DNA of 42,758 nt from JBNKEI01 sp050288705 (GTDB lineage: Bacteria > Myxococcota > Myxococcia > Myxococcales > UBA5297), in contig JBNKEI010000118.1 in the NCBI GenBank assembly GCA_050288705.1, positions 1-42,758 on the forward strand. The letters are read 5' to 3'. The translations under genes were made by a program, and so were the position numbers. How positions within the stretch are numbered: the stretch's first letter is position 1; the number at the start of each line of letters is the position of its first letter. This document shows positions 16,680 through 24,400 of the stretch, piece by piece. Under the pieces are notes generated by a model. The model was not told where the DNA came from, did no database searches, and worked only from the letters and a program-made list of their open reading frames with translations.

Positions 16680-17814
16680 CCTGGCAAAAGACGAGAACCT
16701 AGATAAAGATCACTGGTGTTCTGTTCCCCAGTTATCTGCGGAACGATTACCCCCTCAATTTCGTAAACATGTTGATGCTTCCTCACCACTCCCGCTTAGA
16801 GGAATGGCCGCTAAAGGTCTGGTTCCTTTTCACCCAGCAGATATGTGTCATTGCTTAGCCATGTTGGCCAGCGATACGGATCATTCTATTTCGGCGACTG
16901 CAAAAAAAACAGCGGCGGAATTACCCGATAAAATTCTTTTAACCGCACTTCGCGATGAAGGACAAAATCCTCGAACTCTTGATTTTTTTTTCGAATTACA
17001 TAAAAACCATTTAGAAGTATTGGAAGTTTTAGCGCTCAATAATGCCACCGCTGATTTTACTATAAGCAAATTAGTTGCGACTACTGTTAAAGCTAAAATA
17101 ATTGACATTATCGCCAATAATCAGTTGCGTATTTTACGTAGTCAAGAAATCCTTAGAGCTCTAGTTCGCAACCCTGCCTCTTCTCAGTCGCTAGTTGACA
17201 TGACATGCGATTTTGTAGTGCGAAACGGACTTTGCCTTCAAGATATTCCGTCGATGGTACAGGCTTATCATCGAATTTACGGAACGCCTCCACCTCTTCC
17301 TGGCTCTGCCCAAGCGCAAATTGAGCAACAGAATTCTGCTGAATCGATAATGGAAGAATTTGGAGATTCATTAGGTGATTTGGCTACTCCCATGGAGGAA
17401 GGAAAGCGAATTTCTCTTTCTCAGCGCATAAGCAAAATGAATGTTGCCGAGAAAGTGAAGCTAGCAACTCTTGGTAACAGGGAAGCGCGGACTCTTTTAA
17501 TGCGCGATACTAATAAAATTGTTACTTTAGCAGTAATAAATAGTCCTTGTATTACTGAGGCAGAGGTGCTGACCCTTGCTCATTCCAAAACTTGCCCTGA
17601 AGATGTGTTGAGATCTATCTATACCAGTCGCGAATGGACACGCTATTATCCTATTAAAATTGCACTAGTAAAAAATCCCAAGACACCATTGTCTGTTTCA
17701 ATGCGATTTCTTATTACCCTCCGAGACTCAGATGTCAAAGAAATCGCTAATAATAAAAACGTTCCCTCTGCCATTCGTATACAAGCCAAGAAAAACTTCC
17801 AAAAGAAAAGTTAA
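16663..17814 (+). CDS. Alpha-helical repeat protein of unknown function
   Basis: A 383-residue protein starting inside the coaX end (17-base overlap). No signal peptide or membrane segment is seen. The sequence is made of short helices with recurring 'ALVRNPASSQSLVD', 'LAVINSPCITEAEVL' and 'ALVKNPKTPLSVSMRFL' units of 30-40 residues. These are like the N-x-x-(T/S/C)-P-x-x-(A/V)-(L/E) pattern of leucine-rich-repeat-variant or HEAT-like scaffolds. An acidic linker at about 215-250 separates N- and C-terminal halves. Such scaffolds bind other proteins. No function can be assigned; translational coupling to coaX may only reflect shared expression. Confidence 0.7.
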   Translation: MNETVDLAKDENLDKDHWCSVPQLSAERLPPQFRKHVDASSPLPLRGMAAKGLVPFHPADMCHCLAMLASDTDHSISATAKKTAAELPDKILLTALRDEGQNPRTLDFFFELHKNHLEVLEVLALNNATADFTISKLVATTVKAKIIDIIANNQLRILRSQEILRALVRNPASSQSLVDMTCDFVVRNGLCLQDIPSMVQAYHRIYGTPPPLPGSAQAQIEQQNSAESIMEEFGDSLGDLATPMEEGKRISLSQRISKMNVAEKVKLATLGNREARTLLMRDTNKIVTLAVINSPCITEAEVLTLAHSKTCPEDVLRSIYTSREWTRYYPIKIALVKNPKTPLSVSMRFLITLRDSDVKEIANNKNVPSAIRIQAKKNFQKKS

Positions 17815-17849
17815 ACATACTATTTAATATAAGTTCTTCAGTATAAAAA

Positions 17850-19490
17850 TTAGCTGCCCGTTTCTTGCTCCCAGGGAGACTCTCTATCGGTATTCTCGTT
17901 TTCGTCGAAAATCTGCATAGCTACCTCCAAGGTTTTCTTCATTTTGTCTAGTCGTTTTTCATCAAAACGTATACGCTGGTACGCTTTAACTACACGTTCT
18001 TCATTTTTGGCAACTTGTTCTTCCAAATTGGTAATACAAGCATGCAGGTCTGCGACTTCTTCGTCGAGCCGAACTGCACGATCGGCCTCGGGCTCCAAAA
18101 CTCGGATTTTGTCTTGTGCCTCCTCGAGAATAGCCCTGGCTTGTTCAAGGTCTGAATTACAAGATTCAAGCTTTTTCTCGGTAGAGAAAGTAGCTTCTCG
18201 CGACTCACCCAGCTTTCTTTCTAGCTCTCGATTGCTTTCTTGTAGGTGGTCTAACTCTCCCTGGACGGTTGCTAACCTTACCGAAAGCTGACGCAGTTCA
18301 TCTTTTGATTGATTAAGAGAATTATCCAGCTTTATTTGTTCGGTCTGGTAGGCTTCTTGGCGTTGCACAAACGTTTTTATCTGCGCGTCTCTTTTGGCTA
18401 GTTCGGTGGTCAACTCGGAATTATTCTGTTCCAGTCGCGTTTGATTTTCTTCCAGATCAATAATTTTATGTTCTTTTTCGTTAACTTCACCTTTTAATCT
18501 TAGAATTTCTTTATCTTTTTTCGTATTCTGCTCTCGTAATGTAAAAAACTCTTTATCCTTGCCACTACTAGTTACTAAATAAGCATCGAGCTCGTTGGTT
18601 TTTTCCGCTAACTGATCTTCTAAATTGCGAATCCTATTAGTTAAAAGCCCAACCTGTTCTCGCAAAGATGCTAGCTCAGGGTCAATACCGGTAATTGTCG
18701 CCGCAGCCGTAGCAGGTATGGAAACCTGCAAAGAAGTCGGTACTGTTACGTGTTTTTGAGAATGATCGATAGCATCCAGCGCATCGAGAACAAAATCTTC
18801 TTCAGCCTGGTCTCCTGGAGAAATCGGATCGATTTCGTTACCTGCCTCTCCAAGCTCATACAATGAATCGGAATCGATGGCGGTGGTGTCTCCTGTAAAG
18901 GTATCTTCCGTAAGAGATGCAAATGATTTAGCTGATTCCTCATTTCCAAAAAAATTGGAAGGGGATTTAGATTCAGCTAGAGACTCAAATGCAGCGTCTA
19001 ACATTTCCAGGTCGGGGTCACCACTACGAGTTTGGTCATGCTCAGCATAGGAACGCATCGAACCATTAGCTCCCAAAGCTTCGTCTTCCAAAACTAGGTC
19101 GGTGGATTGAATTTCAGGTATTCCCACTATAGCAGACACCTTTTCTATCAAAACCGAGGGTTCAAATGGTTTCAACAGGTATTCATCAGCTCTAGCTTTC
19201 AAGAGACGCTTATGGCTCTCAAACCCCTTGGAGTCACTTCCAGTGATGATTATTGGTATATTTTTTGTTTCCTCGTCTTTTTTCAGCTTGCTGCAAATTG
19301 CATATCCACTTTGACTGGTAGATAGCTCGACCGAAAGCACTACTAAAATTGGTTTTTCCTTTTTTACTAAATCTACAGCACCTTTCGAATCGGGAGTGCT
19401 AATCACTGAAAACCCATTTTTGTTTATCTCAGCGCATAGGCGCTGCAACAAAGAGAGATCGCTTTCGATAACTACGATGGTATTTGACAT
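17850..19490 (-). CDS. FrzS-like pseudo-receiver and coiled-coil protein
   Basis: I take the ATG at 19490 (GGGAG a few bases ahead) because the receiver fold begins there; the frame is open to 19586. The 546-residue product starts with a receiver domain (1-126) strikingly close to Myxococcus FrzS, with shared SKLKKDE, NIPIII and ADEYLLKPF segments. The phosphoacceptor site is Glu55 (LSVELS), so normal phosphorylation is not expected. A poorly ordered acidic linker (127-280) follows, then a long coiled coil (about 280-520) with regular heptads. FrzS in Myxococcus moves between cell poles and is needed for type IV-pilus motility; AglZ has the same architecture. A polarity/motility role is therefore inferred. 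A promoter is visible upstream. Confidence 0.8.
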   Translation of the reverse strand: MSNTIVVIESDLSLLQRLCAEINKNGFSVISTPDSKGAVDLVKKEKPILVVLSVELSTSQSGYAICSKLKKDEETKNIPIIITGSDSKGFESHKRLLKARADEYLLKPFEPSVLIEKVSAIVGIPEIQSTDLVLEDEALGANGSMRSYAEHDQTRSGDPDLEMLDAAFESLAESKSPSNFFGNEESAKSFASLTEDTFTGDTTAIDSDSLYELGEAGNEIDPISPGDQAEEDFVLDALDAIDHSQKHVTVPTSLQVSIPATAAATITGIDPELASLREQVGLLTNRIRNLEDQLAEKTNELDAYLVTSSGKDKEFFTLREQNTKKDKEILRLKGEVNEKEHKIIDLEENQTRLEQNNSELTTELAKRDAQIKTFVQRQEAYQTEQIKLDNSLNQSKDELRQLSVRLATVQGELDHLQESNRELERKLGESREATFSTEKKLESCNSDLEQARAILEEAQDKIRVLEPEADRAVRLDEEVADLHACITNLEEQVAKNEERVVKAYQRIRFDEKRLDKMKKTLEVAMQIFDENENTDRESPWEQETGS

Positions 19491-19557
19491 GGTCTCCCAC
19501 CAGTCGGTATTAACGCGACATGAGCTTTGACTTTTCGCTGCTATACAACGAGTTAGA

Positions 19558-19586
19558 ATCGTAAATTGGCAGATCGCTGAAGTCAA
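19558..19586 (-). promoter_or_regulatory. Sigma-70-type promoter of the FrzS-like gene
   Basis: On the minus strand TTGACT (19586-19581) and TACGAT (19563-19558) are separated by exactly 17 bases, 68 bases upstream of the ATG at 19490. Position and spacing are good; no direct proof. Confidence 0.5.
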
Positions 19587-19609
19587 TGAATGTACTTGAT
19601 TTTTCCCCT

Positions 19610-20398
19610 CTAAGGCTTTTTGGATTTTTCTTGCTGATAAGAAGCCTTTACCAATTTAAGAATGTCCTGCTCATCCAAGTCGCTGACTAGAGAATATACA
19701 ATTTCTTGATCCTTCCATAAGGCGACATTGTACCCCCTTTGGTTGGCAAGCAAGACATCACGATTAGCTATTTTTTTACTACCATTCACAATCAGATCCG
19801 GGGAGTCGAAAACAAAAAGGGAAACTCGACGCTGATCAGAAGAATCATAGACCACATATGCCGCTGGTCTGCCATTCAAATAGGAAAGTCGCACACCCAA
19901 AAGGTTCGCGTTACGAATCTCAGGAATGCGTGAAGGAGCAAAATCAATCTTGCCTTGAAGCCAAGAGCGAATTCGGCCTACTTGCGCATCCTGAACGTCC
20001 AAAGGAAACTGGCCTTGGTGATGAGCTATCGAAGCCGTAACTACCGCCTCGATTTGCTTTCCGCCGTTATTAGGGACCACGAAATAAGCCACGACGCAGG
20101 CAGCAGCCACTCCCAAGGGAGCAACCAACAGCACCCGTCGATGATAAGCGTATTTTTGAGGGACAGGTTCGCGCGCAATGCAAGCACAAACCTTAGCTCG
20201 TAACGCATTTGGCGAGGAAGCTAGCGAATGATTCTGAAAAGAATTCCGAAGCCGTCGCTTAAATGCTTTTTCATATTCCACTCGTGAACGACATGCTGCA
20301 CACTCGTTCAAGTGTACTTTGGCATCATCGAGTTCCGGACCTTCGAACTCGCCGTCCACATAAGCATATAGGAATGGCTCAAATTCCTTGCAAGTCAT
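19610..20398 (-). CDS. Zinc-finger anti-sigma factor, membrane-anchored
   Basis: A 262-residue protein from the ATG at 20398. Residues 1-50 are an anti-sigma zinc finger (zf-HC2): MTCKEFEPFLYAYVDGE then H-L-N-E-C-A-A-C, giving the H-x3-C-x2-C ligands. One membrane helix follows at about 95-115 (LLVAPLGVAAACVVAYFVV), leaving the C-terminal ~145 residues outside the cytoplasm as a sensor. Proteins like this hold their partner ECF sigma factor inactive until an envelope or redox signal arrives. The sigma gene lies 66 bases upstream on the same strand. The open frame reaches 20440, but the family start MTC fits 20398. Confidence 0.88.
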   Translation of the reverse strand: MTCKEFEPFLYAYVDGEFEGPELDDAKVHLNECAACRSRVEYEKAFKRRLRNSFQNHSLASSPNALRAKVCACIAREPVPQKYAYHRRVLLVAPLGVAAACVVAYFVVPNNGGKQIEAVVTASIAHHQGQFPLDVQDAQVGRIRSWLQGKIDFAPSRIPEIRNANLLGVRLSYLNGRPAAYVVYDSSDQRRVSLFVFDSPDLIVNGSKKIANRDVLLANQRGYNVALWKDQEIVYSLVSDLDEQDILKLVKASYQQEKSKKP

Positions 20399-20464
20399 GA
20401 AAGCCCTGGCCAGCAAAACGTACGACTGTGAAAACCGCAAGACAAAAAAGCGCTATTTCGCTTA

Positions 20465-21100
20465 CTATCCCTGAGCGCGGCGTCTTCTGTACTCTTCTAA
20501 GTCTGTAGGAACTTGACGGTTATCAGGAACGACTATTCCATTTTCTTCAGCGAAGTCGCGAAGCATCTTTTGAAGTAGCTTCCGCCCTCTATAGAGCCGA
20601 CTCATTACTGTTCCCACAGGACAAGAGAGAATCTCGGCGATTTCTTTATAACTAAACTCCTGGAGATCAGCGAGTATCACCACCAAACGGAAATCCAAAG
20701 GCAAAGCGTCGATGGCTTCTAGAATATCGTCCGAGAGAAGTCGGTCAAAAAAGTACTGTTCCGGGTTGGCAGCGTACTCACTCGACTCGCGTGATAGAAA
20801 GCGCTCAGAGACAGTGTCTTTTTCTATTCCCTCGACTACGCTGCGCTCCTTGACTCTTCTGCGGTAGCGGTTGATGAAGGTGTTGGTAAGAATCTTGAAA
20901 AGCCAGGCCTTGATGTTAGTTCCGCGTTCGAACTTGTCAAAAAAGCGATATGCACGTAAGTAGGCATCTTGGACTAAATCCTCAGCATCACGCTCATTCT
21001 TGGTTAGCCGCAGCGCCGCCGAAAACATGGGGTCAAGATGCTGTAAAGTCAGCTCTTCAAATTCTGCTTTCACGCGATTATTTTGCCGATATTTGAGCAT
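20465..21100 (-). CDS. ECF-type RNA polymerase sigma factor
   Basis: A 211-residue sigma-70 family protein with only regions 2 and 4. Region 2 shows DAEDLVQDAYLRAYRFFDKF and IKAWLFKILTNTFINRYRR; region 4 shows LPLDFRLVVILADL and the helix-turn-helix YKEIAEILSCPVGTVMSRL. The start is placed at the ATG of 21100, with AAGG nine bases ahead. It is followed by its probable anti-sigma gene, the normal order of such pairs. The regulon cannot be read from the sequence; no clear GGAAC-type promoter was found upstream to prove autoregulation. The C-terminus carries a basic tail (EEYRRRRAQG). Confidence 0.93.
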   Translation of the reverse strand: MLKYRQNNRVKAEFEELTLQHLDPMFSAALRLTKNERDAEDLVQDAYLRAYRFFDKFERGTNIKAWLFKILTNTFINRYRRRVKERSVVEGIEKDTVSERFLSRESSEYAANPEQYFFDRLLSDDILEAIDALPLDFRLVVILADLQEFSYKEIAEILSCPVGTVMSRLYRGRKLLQKMLRDFAEENGIVVPDNRQVPTDLEEYRRRRAQG

Positions 21101-21367
21101 TATCAAACACCTTACACCTGCGCCCAATGATCTGGCTTGGTGATTTTACTAACCCAACCATCTTAAACCTATTTACGCTTTCCCTGAAAGACTCGTTGTC
21201 TACAACAGCGCTCGCCAAATGTCATTCCCAATAATTTGTCACGCGGCTACAAATACAAGGAATCAAACCGTCGAACCAGCAGATGCCATGTATACGTAGT
21301 TCTTACCAGGAAGTGATACGAATAGCTTCAAAACTGCTATGTTAATGCTTTCTTGCATGGCTATTCA

Positions 21368-22687
21368 TTAAGCTTCTGAGCTTTCTGCTACTATTGCCGA
21401 GTCATCTTCTGGTGTCTGGCTTGTTATCTTGGTTGCGACTTGGGCTGTTTCTTCCTTTGTTTGCTCAGCTTTTGCTGCAGTCTCAGATATTGCTACCAAT
21501 GCTGCAAATGGCTTAAAAGTGAGCTTCTCTTCTGGTTTCTTGGCAGAATGTCGTTCTGGTGCAGAACTTTCTTTTTCGAAAACCGTTTTTTGCACAACGG
21601 TTTCAGGAGAAGATTCGCTATCTCTAACCTCTTGAGTCTGGGGAACAGACCTCGACATTGAACTTTCTGCTTCCGAACGCTCTTTCCTCGGTTTTTCTTT
21701 TTTTCTTCGCCTTTCCACCGGAATTTTTGCATTGATAGTAGGAGATGTTCCTTTGTAGAGGTGACGATCATAGAGTTTCTGATAGTCTGTCCAAGTATCT
21801 CCCGAGTCTCGCTTCATTGCTTCGAGCCAGCTACTAATGCGGCTATCCATTTCGTCAATTGAATGCAGAAGCATCGCTTCGATTGTTTGAGGGAGTCGAG
21901 CGCTGCCAAATTCAAGAGTTCCATGATGGGAAAGCACTAAATGCATCAAATGGATTTGTAAATCTTTAGGAAATCCTTCGATTTTGCTAGCGCGCTCAGC
22001 GATTAACTGGGAGGCAATAACCAGATGACCGATAAACCTTCCTTCATCGGTATATTCTGTTTGGCGCCCAAGCGTCAGCTCGCGGATTTTCCCAATATCG
22101 TGCAGAAACGCTCCTGCAACTAGCAAATCGCGGTCAGCCATCGGATATTGATCAGCAATTCTCACCGCAAGTTTCATAACCGAGAGAGTATGTTCGGCAA
22201 GTCCTCCAGGGTAGGCATGATGGATCGATTTCGCCGCAGGAGCACATTTGAATTCACTGGCAACTACTTCGTCATCTAAAAATGACTTCAGCAATTGCTT
22301 TACATAAGGATCATGAATTCTTTCGACAATTTCAACTATTTGCCCAAAGTATCGCTCTCCAGGTTCGGTTCTAGGAGGTATAGCGAAATCAGCCAGTTCC
22401 AACCCCTCAGAAGCTATCTTCTGAATAGAGTCAATGCGCAATTGAGGACGACCTTGAAATATGGTCACTGGACCTTCCACAGTAACATAATCGCCCTTGG
22501 CAAACAGCGACTCAAATTCTTCAGTACGAGTCCATATACGGGCATCGAGCTCTCCAGTTTTGTCTCGAAGAATGACTGCCAGATACGGTTTGCCGCTCTT
22601 CGCAACAGTTAACGTTTTTCGAGCCACTTGAAAGACCGATTGAATTTGGTCTTTTTCCTTAATATCCTTGACATAAATTTTGACCAC
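21368..22687 (-). CDS. YhaM-like 3'-5' exoribonuclease with OB and HD domains
   Basis: The GTG start at 22687 is preceded by a near-perfect AGGAGGA site (complement of 22691-22697). The 439-residue product begins with an OB-fold nucleic-acid-binding domain (about 1-100) and continues with an HD-type hydrolase domain (about 150-310). Visible in the latter are HHAYPGGLAEHTLSV, FLHDIGKI, a later LSHHG and HSIDEMDS, which supply the metal-binding His/Asp set. YhaM of Bacillus degrades RNA and DNA from the 3' end and is about 314 residues. This protein has about 125 extra residues, a charged low-complexity tail rich in Lys, Glu and Ser, which could bind RNA or partners. Confidence 0.85.
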   Translation of the reverse strand: MVKIYVKDIKEKDQIQSVFQVARKTLTVAKSGKPYLAVILRDKTGELDARIWTRTEEFESLFAKGDYVTVEGPVTIFQGRPQLRIDSIQKIASEGLELADFAIPPRTEPGERYFGQIVEIVERIHDPYVKQLLKSFLDDEVVASEFKCAPAAKSIHHAYPGGLAEHTLSVMKLAVRIADQYPMADRDLLVAGAFLHDIGKIRELTLGRQTEYTDEGRFIGHLVIASQLIAERASKIEGFPKDLQIHLMHLVLSHHGTLEFGSARLPQTIEAMLLHSIDEMDSRISSWLEAMKRDSGDTWTDYQKLYDRHLYKGTSPTINAKIPVERRRKKEKPRKERSEAESSMSRSVPQTQEVRDSESSPETVVQKTVFEKESSAPERHSAKKPEEKLTFKPFAALVAISETAAKAEQTKEETAQVATKITSQTPEDDSAIVAESSEA

Positions 22688-22840
22688 AATTCCTCCTAAT
22701 TGCTTCGCCTTGTAAACTTATGCGACACGATATCACTGCGCGCTAGAGCTTGCCCAGAGGCAAATTGCACAAAAAGAAAGGAAACCCGTGCGGTTGACAG
22801 TTCGCTGGAGTAGAGTAGGTTCTAGTGTAGCGGGGAAGAA

Positions 22841-22875
22841 AAAATAGAGTAGTGGAGCAAAATAGAGCAGTGAAG
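22841..22875. repeat. Two direct repeats upstream of the chemosensory array
   Basis: AAAATAGAGTAGTGGAG (22841-22857) recurs as AAAATAGAGCAGTGAAG (22859-22875), an 18-base period with two mismatches. It lies 80-115 bases before the first gene of the array and could be a binding site. Confidence 0.6.
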
Positions 22876-22954
22876 TCATTTCAAACCCATCTAAAATCCC
22901 GCTGGACCTGGCGAGACGATTTTAATGACCTAGAGTTAGGATGCTAGTTTAGAT

Positions 22955-23416
22955 ATGGGAACCAAGCAACCCGACAATGAAGCGCCATTTTTAAGCACCG
23001 GTTTAGAGTGCGTTATCGGAAGAGGTCGCTTTGCAGTTCCGCTGGAAGCAGTAGTTAAGCTCATGGAGTTGGAGATAGGACCTCCTCCTCCTCTAGCAAA
23101 TCCCTGGGTGGGAGGAGTTGCATTTCGCGATGATCAATTGATCATGTCTGTAGCTCTAGCTCGCACTACTTCAAAAGCTTTTGAACGACGTATGGCCAAA
23201 TGGGTGCACTTATCAGTAGATGGCGTTACCACTAACTGGGCCCTGGAGGTAACCTCGGTGGCTAACGTTGTAAAAGCGGAAGTGCAGAATCGAAGCGTAT
23301 TGATTGGCCAAACACGACTCCCCTCATGGGTTAGTGCAGCAACATTACTTGATGGCCGTTCGCTAGGATGGATTCATGTCTCCGCAATGCTTCAAGATCT
23401 TGCAGGCTCAGATTGA
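22955..23416 (+). CDS. CheW-like adaptor, first gene of the chemosensory array
   Basis: A 153-residue single-domain CheW-like protein. The fold is recognisable from CVIGRGRFAVPLEAVVKLMEL, PLANPWVGGVAFRDDQLIMSV and GRSLGWIHVSAML, but the usual 'RG' of the second half is replaced by FRDD, so it is a divergent member. CheW proteins bridge receptor and CheA in the cytoplasmic signalling array. No ribosome site is seen before the ATG at 22955, and a leaderless or weakly translated start is possible. Six bases separate its stop from the next open frame, and all genes to 37433 run the same way with short gaps or overlaps. Confidence 0.7.
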   Translation: MGTKQPDNEAPFLSTGLECVIGRGRFAVPLEAVVKLMELEIGPPPPLANPWVGGVAFRDDQLIMSVALARTTSKAFERRMAKWVHLSVDGVTTNWALEVTSVANVVKAEVQNRSVLIGQTRLPSWVSAATLLDGRSLGWIHVSAMLQDLAGSD

Positions 23417-23422
23417 GCCAAG

Positions 23423-24400
23423 GTGGTACGTTCGGCCATGGAAAAAGTTGAGGAAACGGCGGTCGTTCTGCTTCCCATGCAGGGGCCTATGCGTTTGGCT
23501 ATAGAAGAGGCTGGTAAGTCAGCAGGAGTACGGCTGGTTTCTGCGTCTTCTGATTTTTCTTTGGACACTATTAACAGAGGCCAGTTAGTCATTGCCGAAT
23601 TGCCAGAAGGAGAGCGTCGCATCCCCGCGAGAGCTATGAAAGCAGCCGAGTGTCTTGGCTCTCAATGTCATTTAGTGCTGATATGTTCTGAGCCTCTAGC
23701 ATGCCCGGCTACTTCCCTGCAAAATGGCCGGGTAACGCTGATGGGACCGCCTCTATCGGCAATGCGTCTAGCCAGTCGCATGCGTATGGTTCTTGCCAAC
23801 TATCGAGGAGTTTTGAGCGGTACAGAACTAGAAGGTCGAGAATGGCTTAGCGAGCATTGGTGGATAGCAGCCTATCGTTCTACAAAAACTAAACCTCCTT
23901 CAGCACTCATGGTTCAGATCGGGGCGCAAGAAGGGTTGCTATCTCTTTTTCCTCCGCCAGGCGCAACTTCCGAGCCGGAATTAATGCGTGGTCTATGCGA
24001 AATACTGTCCCGAGAGCCCTGCGAGCGTGAGCGCCTAAAGGCTATAAGAAAAATTGCTGGGGAGAGTGGAGTTGTTCACTTGGCCAAAAATGCTAGTCGC
24101 TGGCTTTTATATTGGCCGCTACCCGAGTGGCATCTTTCGATTACTTCGCTTTCAAGACTTCCGGCGCATTATGAGCTCGGTTCGCGTTTGTCTCAAAAAG
24201 GCGGTTGTTGGTCTATGCAGGCCTTCCCTGGAGATGTCCTTTTAGCCTGCACTTCGAGCTCGGTAGATTTAAATGATGTCGATCTGCAATGTTCCTTACG
24301 TGAGGCAAAAAAGGAAGGTGGACCATCAACCTGGGACTATTTAAACTCGATAGCTCATCCCGATAGTGCCCGCTGCGGTTTGCTAGTGGAGGTTCGGTAA
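23423..24400 (+). CDS. Chemosensory-array protein, possibly degenerate receiver plus PP2C-like domain
   Basis: A 325-residue protein; GTG 23423 or ATG 23438 could be the start. I do not recognise it with confidence. The first ~130 residues alternate strands and helices like a receiver domain but lack the acidic pocket and phosphoacceptor Asp. The last ~190 residues have a pattern that recalls SpoIIE/PP2C phosphatases, with AFPGDVLLACTSSSVDLND placed like their 'xPGDxLLLYTDGxxE' strand and HPDSARCGLLVEVR like their final strand. The metal-binding Asp-Gly is absent, so activity is doubtful. The stop TAA overlaps the next ATG (TAATG at 24398-24402), showing coupling to the REC-PATAN gene. Confidence 0.5.
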   Translation: MVRSAMEKVEETAVVLLPMQGPMRLAIEEAGKSAGVRLVSASSDFSLDTINRGQLVIAELPEGERRIPARAMKAAECLGSQCHLVLICSEPLACPATSLQNGRVTLMGPPLSAMRLASRMRMVLANYRGVLSGTELEGREWLSEHWWIAAYRSTKTKPPSALMVQIGAQEGLLSLFPPPGATSEPELMRGLCEILSREPCERERLKAIRKIAGESGVVHLAKNASRWLLYWPLPEWHLSITSLSRLPAHYELGSRLSQKGGCWSMQAFPGDVLLACTSSSVDLNDVDLQCSLREAKKEGGPSTWDYLNSIAHPDSARCGLLVEVR

